From: Cristatella mucedo
Lineage: Eukaryota > Bryozoa > Phylactolaemata > Cristatellidae
Direction: 5' to 3'
DNA: 64,000 bases
NCBI GenBank assembly: GCA_009760855.2
Contig: WPIO01000081.1
Location: forward strand, 1,495,001-1,559,000
Positions within the stretch are counted from its first letter, which is position 1, and every line of letters begins with the position of its first letter. Position numbers and translations under genes: made by a program. The notes below the pieces were generated by a model. It saw nothing but the letters and a program-made list of their open reading frames with translations. It did not search any database and was not told the origin of the DNA. Positions 42,773 to 53,934 of this stretch are shown piece after piece.

Positions 42773-44588
42773 CCTTTACTCCAAATAGGAATAGTCTCAT
42801 TTTTAAAGATTTAGCTTTCGGACTGGCTTTACCAGCCTGCCAGACCTGGTTATCGTTTGACCTTGAGAAGTGTGCATCTCATCGGCAATACTGGGAGACT
42901 GATCTTGAACTGCTGGTGTAGGTTTCGGTAGATGTAGGGAAGTGCCAGGAGATTCGCTGTTGGCGACCTGTAGATCGGTGTCAATCGGTCGAAGATGCCT
43001 TTTGTTCCGCCGAAGAGTGCTGTCATTGCCAGTCTACAGGAAAAACGACCGAGGTGTACTTGCTTGAGCTGTCACCGTTGCATGTGTGTTCCCGCTTTTT
43101 TCACCATCAATCCGCACTAATACCTGTACGTTGGGTTGAAGGGGTGGGAATGGGCGAGCAGAATGATGGCGATCATGGAACTGGCGTTGAAGCTCTTTTG
43201 CACGGTCGTCGTTGAGTTGCACCGTTTCCTTTGCCGGCCATTGTGGTTTGACATGCCGAGGGAACAAAGGCAACGCCGTCCTAATCTGCCGTCCCGTGAT
43301 CAGTTGTGCTGGGCTGAAGCCTGTACAGGTGCAAGGCGTCGACCTCTGAATCATTAATGTGAGACACGGATCAGGCTGCCTCACAATAGATTTGGCAGTT
43401 TGCACAGCTCTTACCACTTATCCGTTCGCTTGCGGAAAATGTGGCCTGGTCGTAACGTGCTTTGACCCCTATCGTCTCGCGAAATGACCAAATTTGTGAG
43501 ATAAAAATTTTGGACCATCGTCAGACTGCAATGACTCTGGTATGCCCCAGCGAGCAAATATGATCTGCAGTTCGGCCACTACATCTTTGGTCGTCGATTT
43601 TGATAAGGGAGTGATTTCCATATATCGGTAGTAAAAGTCGATCACAATCAGGTGCTGCCGTCCCTCGTGCTCAAAGAGATCGGGAGCGACTTGTTGCTAA
43701 GAAACACTGGGCAACGGTGTAGGAATGAGTGGCTCACGTAGTTGTCTCCTCTTTTTCTTTTGACGGAAGCTGCAAGAATCGACAAATGTCTTAATGTCTT
43801 GGCTAATTCTTAGCCAGTATACACACGACCTTGCTTGGTCCCTACATTGTGTCCAGCCCCCTGGTGGCCCTCGTGGATCCGCTCCAACAGAAAAGCCTGG
43901 ATGCTTTGAGGGACATATACGCGATCGTCATACAGTAGCAAACCATTCGACACAAAAAGATGGCTATCTCTGGCGAAGTACTTCCGAAAGGTTTCCGTTA
44001 AGCCCTTGCTCGATCTAGGCCACAATGACAGCGTATACTTTAAGACAGCCTATAGCTCACTGTCGTCAGCAGTAGCCTGCTTTACTTCGCTCAAGCGAGC
44101 TACTGAAAGCGATTTAGAAACAACGGTGTCTACGTAGAGTTGAACGGCCTCGGCTTGGTCGTGTTCGTCACTCCTACGCAGTGGCGCTCTTGACAACGTA
44201 TTAGCTATCACAAGAATCTTCCCAGGCACATGCAATACACGGCGTGAGGTTTAAAACGCATCACTCGCATCAATAAGCGTTGGCATCTAACCGGAACCTG
44301 GTCAAGGTCCTTCGTCACCAGCAACGGAATAAGTGGCGTATAATCAGTACGAAGCTCGAAAGAAGGCAGGCCAATAACGAAGTGATTGAGCTTCTCCTCG
44401 CACGCCCAACCCGCCGCAAGGCCCTCTTATTCGATCTGAGCATATCTCGTTTTGGTGCCTGACAACGTGCGGGATGCAAATGTGACAGGTCGAACATCTT
44501 GCTCTCCCGATCCATGGCACGGCAGCAGAACGGCACCCAGACCATAGCTACTGGCATCAGCACTGACAATCACCGACTTCAAGGCAAA
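42773..44588 (-). pseudogene. Ty3/gypsy pol remnant: RNase H, zinc-binding, integrase core
   Basis: Minus-strand order: RNase H (SVIVSADASSYGLGAVLLPC; FELRTDYTPLIPLL), the ANTLSRAPLRR link, the H-H part of the zinc-binding domain (ERIHEGHQGAGH), then the integrase core with VIDFYYRYMEI (first Asp) and SLQSDDGPKF (second Asp). The third catalytic residue is lost: after ANG there is a stop (TAA at 43418-43420), and the Glu position reads Val (VVRAVQTAK). The C-terminal part (FSPAQLITGRQIRTALPLFP, then ITRSGRLVKPVRKL) follows in a shifted frame. RT and protease are missing because the element stops at 44588, where a direct-repeat block begins. It cannot encode a working integrase. Confidence 0.85.
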
Positions 44589-46190
44589 GTGTATATACCA
44601 TTAGAAACCTCTTGTAGAATTATATCTCGGCCAGCTATACTTCCATCGGCCATCTATCCCCACAGTCAGCCCTACTTTCACAGCATGGCCGGGTTCTCGG
44701 CTCCAGGCATCTCGTTCGACTATTTTGCTGCCTCGTGCAGCTACTACCAAATTGCCCCAAATCCCTTGTAACAAAAATCACTAATAACACATCCCAACCG
44801 CTTACCATATCTAGTGTCACAGCCCACATATAACACCATCCGAAACAGTACCATCAATTAAAAGGCATCACATGCCAGCCTGGTCTAGAGATCAATCCAT
44901 GACCTGGCCTTAGCAGCAAGAAACTGTTCTTCCCACTTCTTAGGCTACAATAAGGCTGAACAGTAAGCAAACAGTCCCCATAGAAAGCTAGTGGTCTCAG
45001 GTCACACCTTGGCCAAAACTGCCGGGCTCGTCGGCTCTGGCCCTGGTACACAGGCCAGCCTCGACGTTCATGTCACAGAATTTGATAAGGATCGGTACTA
45101 TTCAGATGTCCGCTCCCTTCATTTATGATCCTCTTCGTGCGAGACTTAGCTCCGTGCGAAGCCTCATCTCCATTGTCGGTCTCAGCCCCATTGTCGGCTT
45201 CAGCTCCATGCACACCATCCGGCAACGAGATATCACAAATCAGATATATTCCAATATCGGGTCCTCACAGGTGTAATCGTCAGAGGTGTTCCCGTCGGTC
45301 GGAGATGGTGCTCCGATCGTCCGCGGCACCTGGAAGAGGTCATGGTCCCTTCAGCTGGAAGGCCTGGCAGGTGGCCCTTCTGTGCTCGCTGGCAAGGGCT
45401 GTCAATTCAACCACGTCGGCACTGGCTAACTGCTACTGGGCTGCAGCCGCGATCGCCATTCGGCATTAGCAGACGACCGTCAGGTGCCCATGGTTTTTTA
45501 GCCCAGTTTGAGTGTTGCCCTGCTTGGTGGAGCACAAGCGCCACTGCCGTAGACGACCGTCGGTTGCCCATGGTTTTTTAGCCCAGTTTGAGTGTTGCCC
45601 TGCTCGGTGGGGCACAGATGCCACAGCCGTAGACAACCGTTGGTTGCCCGTGGCTCGTGTCGCCCAGTTAGAGTGTCGCCGTGCTCGGTGGGGCACAGGT
45701 GCCACTGCTGTAACCGTGTCTGCTCTTGGTGGCTGCCTCTCTGCCAAGGCTGCTCCTTCAGTTAAATCGGCCTAAGTCGCACTGGAGAAGAAGTAGACTT
45801 CTAAGGAGTCGTATATTTTATAACAGAGTCAGGCGTGAGCCTGGCGAATGCTGAAGCTTGAGCCCTTTGACAGCTCATCGCTCGCCGATAATACGACCGA
45901 AAAGCCGAACGGTTGCTTCGTAGTTGAAGTTCGGTTCGTCGTGCCTCTATTATATTATATATACCCTGCTATTTTTTGCCAGTCTCGTGTGTCTCTCTCG
46001 GTCGAGTCGCTGGTATCCGAGCTATCCTTGTGTTCCACTGCGATGGAGATCCCGGCCAATAACTCTATTGGCCAGCCATGCTGCCACAACACTCCTTTCA
46101 CGACACCGCCTCGAGCAGACTTCTACAAATATCACATACCTCGCTCTCGCAATCAAAGTTGCAGTAGCTTCTGATTTTTCCACGTGCTAG
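44589..46190. repeat. Direct-repeat block, copy 1 (about 1.6 kb)
   Basis: It starts TGTATATACCATTAGAAACC and matches 46457-47995 in the same order and orientation. Shared sections include 'acagcatggcc-gttctcgg', 'gatcaatccatgac-tggcc', 'cagatgtccgctccctt', 'ccatgcacaccatccggcaa', 'tgatcgtcgcgg'-like cores and 'gcagtagc' at the end. It contains the 80-bp minisatellite. No coding frame is conserved between copies. The TG start next to a gypsy fragment allows, but does not prove, an LTR-like origin. Confidence 0.75.
45472..45715. repeat. 80-bp minisatellite, three copies
   Basis: Units start at 45472, 45552 and 45632 (gacgaccgtc / gacgaccgtc / gacaaccgtt), each with 'agcccagtttgagtgttgcc' and 'cggtggggcaca'-type cores. 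The 80-bp period is not a multiple of three, which argues against coding. Confidence 0.92.
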
Positions 46191-46456
46191 GAGTGCAATC
46201 AGCATCGTCTTCAAGTATCGCAAGCAAGATTTCGATTCTCCAACCATTAAGAATTATACTGGCATATCTTTCAATTATTTCATACTGGTTCAGTTGAGCT
46301 GACCCTACTCTTACCAGCCATCGATAAGAGATCAACTCGATAACTGCCCAAATTTTGACTTTCTGGGTCTACTTTTCCATATATACTTGTGAATTTTACT
46401 GATATGTAGCTAAAGACATACAACTGACTGGAAAGGTATGCCCATTCAATGCACAG
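46191..46456. other. Spacer between the direct-repeat blocks
   Basis: About 266 bp of AT-richer sequence without repeats or ORFs of note. Confidence 0.4.
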
Positions 46457-47995
46457 TGTATGTAACATTGGAAATTTCTCGTAGAATTGTATCTCAGCCA
46501 GCCATTCTTCCATCGGCAATAAATCACTACAGCCAGCCATACTCGCACAGCATGGCCAAGTTCTCGGCTCCAGGCCTCCCGTTCTCCTATTTTGCTGCCT
46601 CGTGCTGCCACCACTGAATTGCTCCAGCTACCTGGTCACAACAATTAATAATACCACATTCCGACCGATTACCATAACGGCTGCCACAGCCCACTCACAG
46701 TGCCATCTATTAAACGGCACCACGTGCCGCCTGATCTGGAGATCAATCCATGACGTGGCCAGAGCAGCAAGCAACTGCTTTTCTCTATTTCTTAGGCCAG
46801 TATGCACACAGTCAGCATAGTACGTCAACGGTGTCAGGCCACCGCCTTCGCCAAAACTGCCTGCTGGGCAAATTGGCTCTTGCCCTACTACAGAGGCCGG
46901 CTTCAAAGTTTTTGTCAAGGGGTTCATTAACGATTGGTGCTGGTCAGATGTCCGCTCCCTTAAATTATTATCCTCTTCTTGCTAGGCTCAGCTCTGTGAG
47001 AGGCCTCAACTTCGTTCGAGGCCTCAGCTCCGTGCGAAGTCTCATCTCCGTTGTCGGTCTCAGCTCTATTGTCGGCCTCAGCTTCATCGTCGGCCTCAGC
47101 TCCATGCACACCATCCGGCAACGAGATATCACAAATCAGATATATTCCAATATCGGGTCCTCACAGGTGTAATCGTCAGAGCTGTTCCCATCGGTCGGAG
47201 ATGGAGCTCCGATCGTCCGCGGCACCTGGAAGAGGTCATGGTCCCTTCAGCTGGAAGGCCTGGCAGGTGGCCCTTCAGTGCACGCTGGCAAGGGCTGTCA
47301 ATTCGAACCACGTCGGCACTGGCTAACTGCTACTGGGCTGCAGCCGCGATCGGCATTCGGCATTAGCAGACGACCGTCAGGTGCCCATGGTTTTTAGCCC
47401 AGTTTGAGGGTTGCCCTGCTTGGTGGAGCACAGGCGCCACTGCCGTAGACGACCGTTGGTTGCCCATAGTTTTTAAGCCCAGTTTGAGTGTTTCCCTGCT
47501 CGGTGGGGCACATGTGCCTCAACAGTAACCGCTGGTGCTCTGGCCGGCTGCTTCTCAGCAAGGACTGCTCTTTCGGGTAATTCGGCCTCAGTCGTAGCGG
47601 AGAACCAGCAGCCTCCTAAAGTGGTCGAACATCCATCGACAGAGGCACGCTTGACGGGAATGATGAAGCTTGAGCATTCATGACAGCATGCTGATTATAC
47701 GACCGCAAAGTCGAGCGGTCGCTTGGTAGCTGGAATTCGAGTCGTTGTACTGACCCGTGCTATCGCCTCCACCGTCTCGTGTACCTCTCACTGCCGAGTC
47801 TTCCTTGTGTACGAGGTATCCGTGACATCCTTATCTGCCACTGTGGTGGTGTACCCTTCAGGGAGTCGCACGAGCCGCCAAGCTGCTACGACCCTGCTTT
47901 TGCGACGCCGCCTCGTACGGACTTGTGAATATGTGAATATTGCGTACCTTGCTCTTGAAATCACCATTGCAGTAGCAGCTGAGTCCGTCTCGTGA
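46457..47995. repeat. Direct-repeat block, copy 2 (about 1.5 kb)
   Basis: It begins TGTATGTAACATTGGAAATT, homologous to copy 1. It differs by small indels, an expanded 'ctcagctccgtgcgaag'-type GC stretch (46980-47100) and a two-unit minisatellite. Overall identity by eye is roughly 75-80 percent. The match fades near 47995. Confidence 0.75.
47369..47530. repeat. 79-80-bp minisatellite, two copies
   Basis: Units start at 47369 and 47448 and match the array at 45472. This copy has one unit fewer. Confidence 0.9.
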
Positions 47996-49170
47996 TCCGC
48001 CGCCGGTCGAGTGGGCTTTGCTTACCTCGCTCGGCAGGTGGGCAATCGCCGGCACTTGTGAGCCTTCCTTGAGGACTGTGGCGGCTTCAATGCCCTTATA
48101 ATATCATAGCTCTGGTCTTCCGTTAGGATCATTGCCTGGTGTGGTCTGAGTATATGCAGGCCGGTACCGCTCCTTCCTTAAACAGCTGTCAGGAGCATCA
48201 CCGGTGGCGCTTAGCTGTGGTCCGCCTGTGGTGTGGTTTGGACAGGCCGGTAACCACAGTCAGATGGTGGACTCACCATCGGGGTCGGCCAAAACACAGC
48301 CGCGGGCAAGGAGGGGGATTCAGTGGGGAGAGAGGGGCGAGCGAAGTCGTGCTCCCTCTGCTCTGTAGTAGAATAAACTGTTGGTGTTGGTTCTGTGCTG
48401 GCGTTCTTCGTGCAAGGCGTTCTTCGTGCAAAGCGCATCGAAGCACACCTGGTTCTTGTCCTCAATTAGGACCTTTGCTTCTTTTCACATTAAATGAAGG
48501 ACTGAGGACAATCGGAAGTGCACTTACTGTCAAAGAAAGTTGAGTAGTAAGTACTTAACCACGTTCGGATAGTTGAGTCGTTCATGTACCATTGACAGTC
48601 TGCTTGCACCCGACAAGTTGTACTCTTCTCAGTTGCCAGATATCTGCATCACGGGCTTGGAGTTTTCAGGCGAGAACAGTCCCGAGAGTGCTGAGTGGTA
48701 GCGCTGCGACCCCACACGAAAGTCGAGTCGAGTCAAGTGCTAAGGACAAACCCCCACTGAACATTCCACAGTTCATTTCTCTCGTTTGATGCAATACGCT
48801 GTAAGCAACGCGATGATTACTCTAACAAGAAAACGACCGATGCACGATCAACCAATCATCGCCTTGCAAGCTTTCTGACAGTTTATAACTCCCAGCTGCC
48901 TCCCCTGGGGTCTGGTCACGTGCACTTTGATGCTGAAATGTGCTCACAGAAACGCCTGCTGTCATTCAACCCGCCGGCTGCAGCTGCTGAAATATTACAC
49001 ACAACCATAACAATAATTAATCAGTTAAGCACATTTAAAAGACTGCAAGGAAACTAAATTTGTTTCTGGGTTATCTTCCGGTGAGTGATTTATGCATGAC
49101 ACTCAATTGCAGGCAACCACAACGGCACGCAGGCAAGCAGGGCACCGGCCAAACTAATCAGCACGGCTAT
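47996..49170. other. Unassigned; LTR-like promoter/poly(A) features around 48.2-48.5 kb
   Basis: At 48371 'gaataaactgttggtgttgg' gives an AATAAA, followed by a 16-bp direct duplication (gcgttcttcgtgcaag / gcgttcttcgtgcaaa). This resembles the 3' part of a plus-strand LTR, but its ends are not identifiable. No gene is recognised from 48.5 to 49.17 kb. Confidence 0.3.
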
Positions 49171-49174
49171 ACAC

Positions 49175-49300
49175 ACTGACGATGAGAACAATAATAATGA
49201 TACAGTTGATACAGCGCCTTCAGAGACCTCGATCCCTTTCGAGGCGCTTTGCATACAAACTAAGGGCACGGTTTACAAAGGATTTGAGTTTTCAGACCAT
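49175..49300 (-). mobile_element. LINE-A 3' end with internal deletion, minus strand
   Basis: An 'aacaataataatgatacagt' tail and stem-loop ('cagcgccttcagagacctcg', 'ctttcgaggcgctttg') join directly to the ORF2 block 'gggcacggtttacaaaggat'. The whole 3' UTR is missing. Confidence 0.7.
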
Positions 49301-49424
49301 TAATCCTAAGTTGTTGAGTTTTCTCGTGTCGTGCTGCTGTGAGTTTCATAGTCATGGCAGCTGGGTAGCCTGCATGAATAGCCAAGCTGATCGTTCGATA
49401 TATTATGGCTAACGACTCAGCTAT

Positions 49425-49512
49425 CATTCAATTGCATTTCCCTTTGCTGCAATTTAAAGCGCCTAGAAAGAGATTGAGTTCTCTGAGGGCGCTTTATCGA
49501 GTGCATAATAAT
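49425..49512 (+). mobile_element. LINE-A 3'-terminal stub, plus strand
   Basis: 'cattcaattgcatttccctt', stem-loop (aaagcgcctagaaagagatt, ttctctgagggcgctttatc) and an AAT-type tail. Confidence 0.82.
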
Positions 49513-49524
49513 AATTATAAGGCA

Positions 49525-49655
49525 TATATATAGCGCCCCAAGAGAGCTTAATCTCTATTCAGGCGCTTCACATATGCCTCGGGGCTCGAGCCCACGACCT
49601 CAGTCGGACCTTGGTCGGGGCGAGCACCATAACCGCTAGACCAAGCCTGCTCGGC
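49525..49655 (-). mobile_element. SINE-B copy 1 of a pair, minus strand
   Basis: Reverse strand: A box TGGTCTAGCGGTTATGG, B box GGGCTCGAGCCCC, tail 'gtgaagcgcctgaataga' and 'ttaagctctcttggggcgct' then 'atatatat'. It is separated by only about 12 bp from the next copy. Confidence 0.9.
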
Positions 49656-49664
49656 AAAATAAAT

Positions 49665-49803
49665 ATAACTCATTTATATAGTGCCCCAAGAGAACTTAAT
49701 CTCTATTCAGGTGCTTCACATATGCCTCGGGGCTCGAGCACACGACCTCAGTCAGACCTTGGTCGGGGCGAGCATCTTAACCGCTAGACCAAGCCAGCTC
49801 GGC
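49665..49803 (-). mobile_element. SINE-B copy 2 of a pair, minus strand
   Basis: Near-identical to the previous copy, with A box TGGTCTAGCGGTTAAGATG, a B box mutated to GTGCTCGAGCCCC, and tail 'gtgaagcacctgaataga' and 'gttctcttggggcactata'. The pair is in head-to-tail orientation. Confidence 0.9.
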
Positions 49804-51225
49804 TATTATTTATTAGTATTACTCCTATATTATTATTAATTGTTATCATTACTATCTGCTGCAGTGACAGCATAGAAGCAATTGCACATTTGATATCTTT
49901 TTCCGTTGCAGGACTTTGCCATCCAGTAAGGGAACATCTACTTTGACAAAGCATTTTGACCATTACCGTGAACATGAGCTTGGGGCATTCGCTAGCTTCA
50001 TTAGACGCACTTTTACACGTCAGCTGCTTTCCTACTCGTGACAAGCCAAATTTTGTGAAGAAATGAGCGCGTTTAAACTTGAAATCGGATGCATGTGTGA
50101 ACTTGGAGAGTTGAGAGCCAAGGAGTCAATCATCTGTGGCGATTTTCTACCTTGCTGCAACTGGACTAGGTCGGCTGGCATCGCATGCTCTGTTGACTAT
50201 GTCTCATCAGAAGACCAGATTGGCAGAGATTGCCCAAGTCTGCTGTTAGCCGGTGAGGGAAAAGCATAATTGTAGCGAACTTATTGGTCCATACCCCGTA
50301 TAAAATGGTCGTATATCAAGCGAGGATGTCGCTTCCGCAGGGTGGGTCGGCGACCGTACGTCCTACTCACAGAAGAGCGACAGATAAGCCGAGTGGTACA
50401 GCTTGTGGCGGCACCTTCCAACGATAGGTGGAGCGAGTGGTACAGCTCGTCGCTGCAATATCCAATGACAAGTAACGGCTTTGTAGCTCATTTGTGTGAA
50501 TGCCTGCCCGATTTGTATTGCGGCTTGTCGATTGCTCTAATAATTAAAAAATTCTATATTTCGAAATGCTGTCGCTCACTACCCAATGAAATAAAATTAT
50601 TTGCCAGAACACTCGATTCGCTGTGCAATATCTCTTACGAATGTCGCGAGTATTTAACTGGACGCGAGTGCGAGAGGGTACGGCTGGCATTGGAGCACCA
50701 TCCGTTCACATGTCACTCTATCCAGGCGGTCGACTCGTATGCTGAGGAGTGAGGTCGACCTGCAAGAAGCAGAATGCCAACCAACGTGAAGTAAGAGCGT
50801 GTTGTCTAGCTTTAAAGATCATCTGGGTGCACTACTAGGTGCTCTATTTTGCACGCTTCGTCAGTAGCCGTGGTGTGCTTACTCATGCTTCAACTGCCTT
50901 GTGTCACTAACCAGTTCAGACAGTAAACTTTTAGCTTTTGATGGGGTGCCAATAAGAGATTTTTTCTCTGAGGGCTCTGCGCAAATACGCTAGTTTTATT
51001 GCTGAAAGCTAAAAGTAGAGATTCATCAGTGGAAAGGGCTCACCATATGAGTGAGGATAGCGTAGATCAATTGAGTTCCTCTCTCGCCTGTAGTGACGGC
51101 TGCTGACCTCGGGGGTAAACTGGAGTCACTTAAAGCTAATGTTTATTGCATGGAACAGATTGAAACAGTAACCCCATGATAAAGGAAACGCAGCCTAAGA
51201 TGGTACTTTCCCTGGAATCTGGGTA
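49804..51225 (+). other. Unassigned; unrecognised 136-codon ORF at 50342-50752
   Basis: The ORF at 50342-50752 opens just after a possible acceptor (gtcgcttccgcag at 50328-50340). It contains six Cys, in the stretches CECLPDLYCGL, KCCRSLPNEIKLFART and SYECREYLTGRECERV, and ends at a TGA. It is less compositional than other ORFs here, but it has no family I recognise and could be a chance frame. An upstream ORF at 50063-50269 also has Cys but a different frame. Confidence 0.3.
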
Positions 51226-51700
51226 GTGGTAACAGGAATGCGCGAAGTTAACTCTCAGATGGCTGAGAGTTACGTCATGCTGGTCTTGACGGCAGCGTAC
51301 GAGGCAGGACAGCATAGAGCAGAGTTTGAAGTACCTAATGCTAAAGCTGTCGTAGGTATGGAGTCACTGATTTTTGCTGATGTTGTAGTTATTTTTCTGG
51401 CAATTATGCCAGAAAAAAGCATTCTCAATCTCAGCTAGGATTTGTCGGCAAAATGTCGATCGAGGTGCGAGTACGCTTTTGGCAAGGCTAGGGAGATAGC
51501 TCGTCGAGATCATCAGCTTATTTGGACTTGGGCTTCTATGATTCCAAATAATTATTGAAAGGAGCCAGGTTTGGCGGTAGCTAAGATGAATTATTATGAC
51601 ATTCAATAATTCTCACGCACCAACCAATGTCCTCATCATTTGAATGCAAATTCCAAGTTATCGCGTAGCAGTCAAGCCAGTTACATGTCTTCACTGAATC
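51226..51700 (+). other. Unassigned; two perfect hairpins
   Basis: Inverted repeats at 51249-51272 (TAACTCTCAG / CTGAGAGTTA, 4-base loop) and 51392-51417 (TTTTTCTGGCA / TGCCAGAAAAA, 4-base loop) lie in a 70-codon ORF (51226-51438) of no recognised family. Confidence 0.5.
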
Positions 51701-52480
51701 AAATGCTATCTTGACAAGAGCGTATGATACACTTGGTAGGATGAGCAAACTTATCCAAAAATATAAAGAGCGCCGTGTTGCAACGTTCCACCGGCGAAGG
51801 GAGGCTGAATTATGCTTCGAGCAGAAGGGGCAGCTAGAAGCATGCTATCGGGCAAACGACCAAGGACTTGTGGTTCGGCGATTTGTACATGATTTGTGAT
51901 ACTGTAGTGGGCACAAGCGACAAGTTGAATGAGTTTTGCAGATGGTCATATTAGTAGAATATAGCATCAGCACTGAAATTCGTCACGGTGGCTGTCACGC
52001 TTGAGTCGTACCGGATGTGAAGCGCCCGAGTCGTTCCGGCTGTGACGCACTCGCAGTTCAGTGCCGCAGCTCTCGTAAGCCATTCTATTTTTCTCGATAT
52101 CTCTTCTATCGCATGGCCATTGCATTTCATCAAATATGCGAATTCCTCTAGGGAATAGTTGGTGGTGGCTCTAGCGGTACCGAAAACAGTTCTGTATGTC
52201 GCCACCTCTAGCCGGCTGACGCCGCCGAGCTAGGGTAAGACGAGCGGCCGTCAGGTCAGACCACTTTCTAATATTGCATGCACCAACAACAACAGGGGAA
52301 CTAACCAGGTCTATGGGGAGAGTCCTACACAAAGTACACTAAAGTGGGCGCAAGACGACGCAGCAAGTGCAAACAAACATGTTAGATGGTCAGTCGGCTT
52401 CCGAAGTCCCGCCGTTGCACCGACTCCGAATCCAACAATACATGCGTAGCCATAAAAGATCTGGCTAGCTGAGTAACTGC
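51701..52480. other. No feature recognised
   Basis: Mixed sequence with short ORFs on both strands. No repeat family is recognised. Confidence 0.3.
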
Positions 52481-53151
52481 TTGGCTAGTCGGAGTCGACG
52501 ACCACCACCGCCGAGAGCTTCCGCCGAAAGACACAAACTCATGCGGGGAGCCACAAACACGCTACACGGGGAACGCGGAATATACAAGCCTCAACAACGA
52601 GCGTGCTATCCGGCTCCGCTCGGGCCTTGGGTACTCGTCGCCTTGCGTGCGTGGCCGCATCGCCGGAGCACGCCTGCAACCACGCAGGAGCTTAACTCGG
52701 CGGGACCGGGAGCCTTCAACACCAAGACCTGCTCGGCCAACTTCTCCTACCCAGGAGCCCCGGTGACATCACGTCATTGCACATCCGGCTATACCATAGG
52801 TCCGAAACCGGTGACCCTTACCCTCATTATAGCCGTCCGGTCCCAGCCAACCGAACCTTGCCTGGGTACAGCGTTATACACTACAAGTCAGACTCAGAGC
52901 GTCTACTCTGCGGTACATATGCGAGCTGAATGTTTATCTCGCCGCGCAAGCCTTGAAGCTTTTATTTCGCAACAGCTCAATGCCGTTGCCTAATCCGCCG
53001 TTTCTGACGTTTTTTGCAGTGCGCTCTACATAGCCATAGCGGCCTACAGCTCATTTCAATGCTGTCAGCGCTCGCGCCTGCGCACAGAGCTCTCCGGAGT
53101 CATCGCTCCGGCGAGGCTTAATGTGAGTGCGGCCTAATTCACGCTGTAACA
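52481..53151. other. Unrecognised ORF; possible LTR on the minus strand
   Basis: A 170-codon plus-strand ORF (52481-52993) has no known domain. On the minus strand the sequence starts TGTTACAGCGTGAATTAGG at 53151 and carries GAAATAAAAGC near 52965, as an LTR might, but no 3' end or partner LTR is found. Either reading is uncertain. Confidence 0.25.
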
Positions 53152-53298
53152 GGCTAATGAGTGGCGCCACAAATCTCTAATGTACGAAGGCAGGCAACGA
53201 AGGCTTAGCGAAGGCGGACTCGATAGGTGGGCTGGGCTAGGAGGCAAGGAAGGGAGCAAGTCGTGTGCCCTGCAGTTCGTGAGTGCACTCTCAAGCAC

Positions 53299-53370
53299 GC
53301 ACACACACACACACACACACACACTCTCTCACATAAATACACTTGCACACTCACACACTCACACACACTC
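53299..53370. repeat. (CA)n microsatellite, interrupted
   Basis: CA/CTCA-rich run producing His/Thr ORFs. Confidence 0.9.
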
Positions 53371-53466
53371 AAGCTCAACGTCATATGGCTAACTCTTCAG
53401 TCGGTGGTCGCGGATCCTGAGGCAGGTGGCGTGCAGTCGCACTGCCTTTAAAAAAACGGTACAAAC

Positions 53467-53930
<464 letters not shown>

Positions 53931-53934
53931 GGGT

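Noticed and set aside
51392-51417. Bacterial-type terminator hairpin
   Set aside because: The window is animal DNA; the U-run is part of the stem and no operon precedes it.
52481-52993. 170-codon ORF as a host gene
   Set aside because: No domain, signal or splice evidence, and LTR-like features on the other strand make a repeat origin at least as likely.
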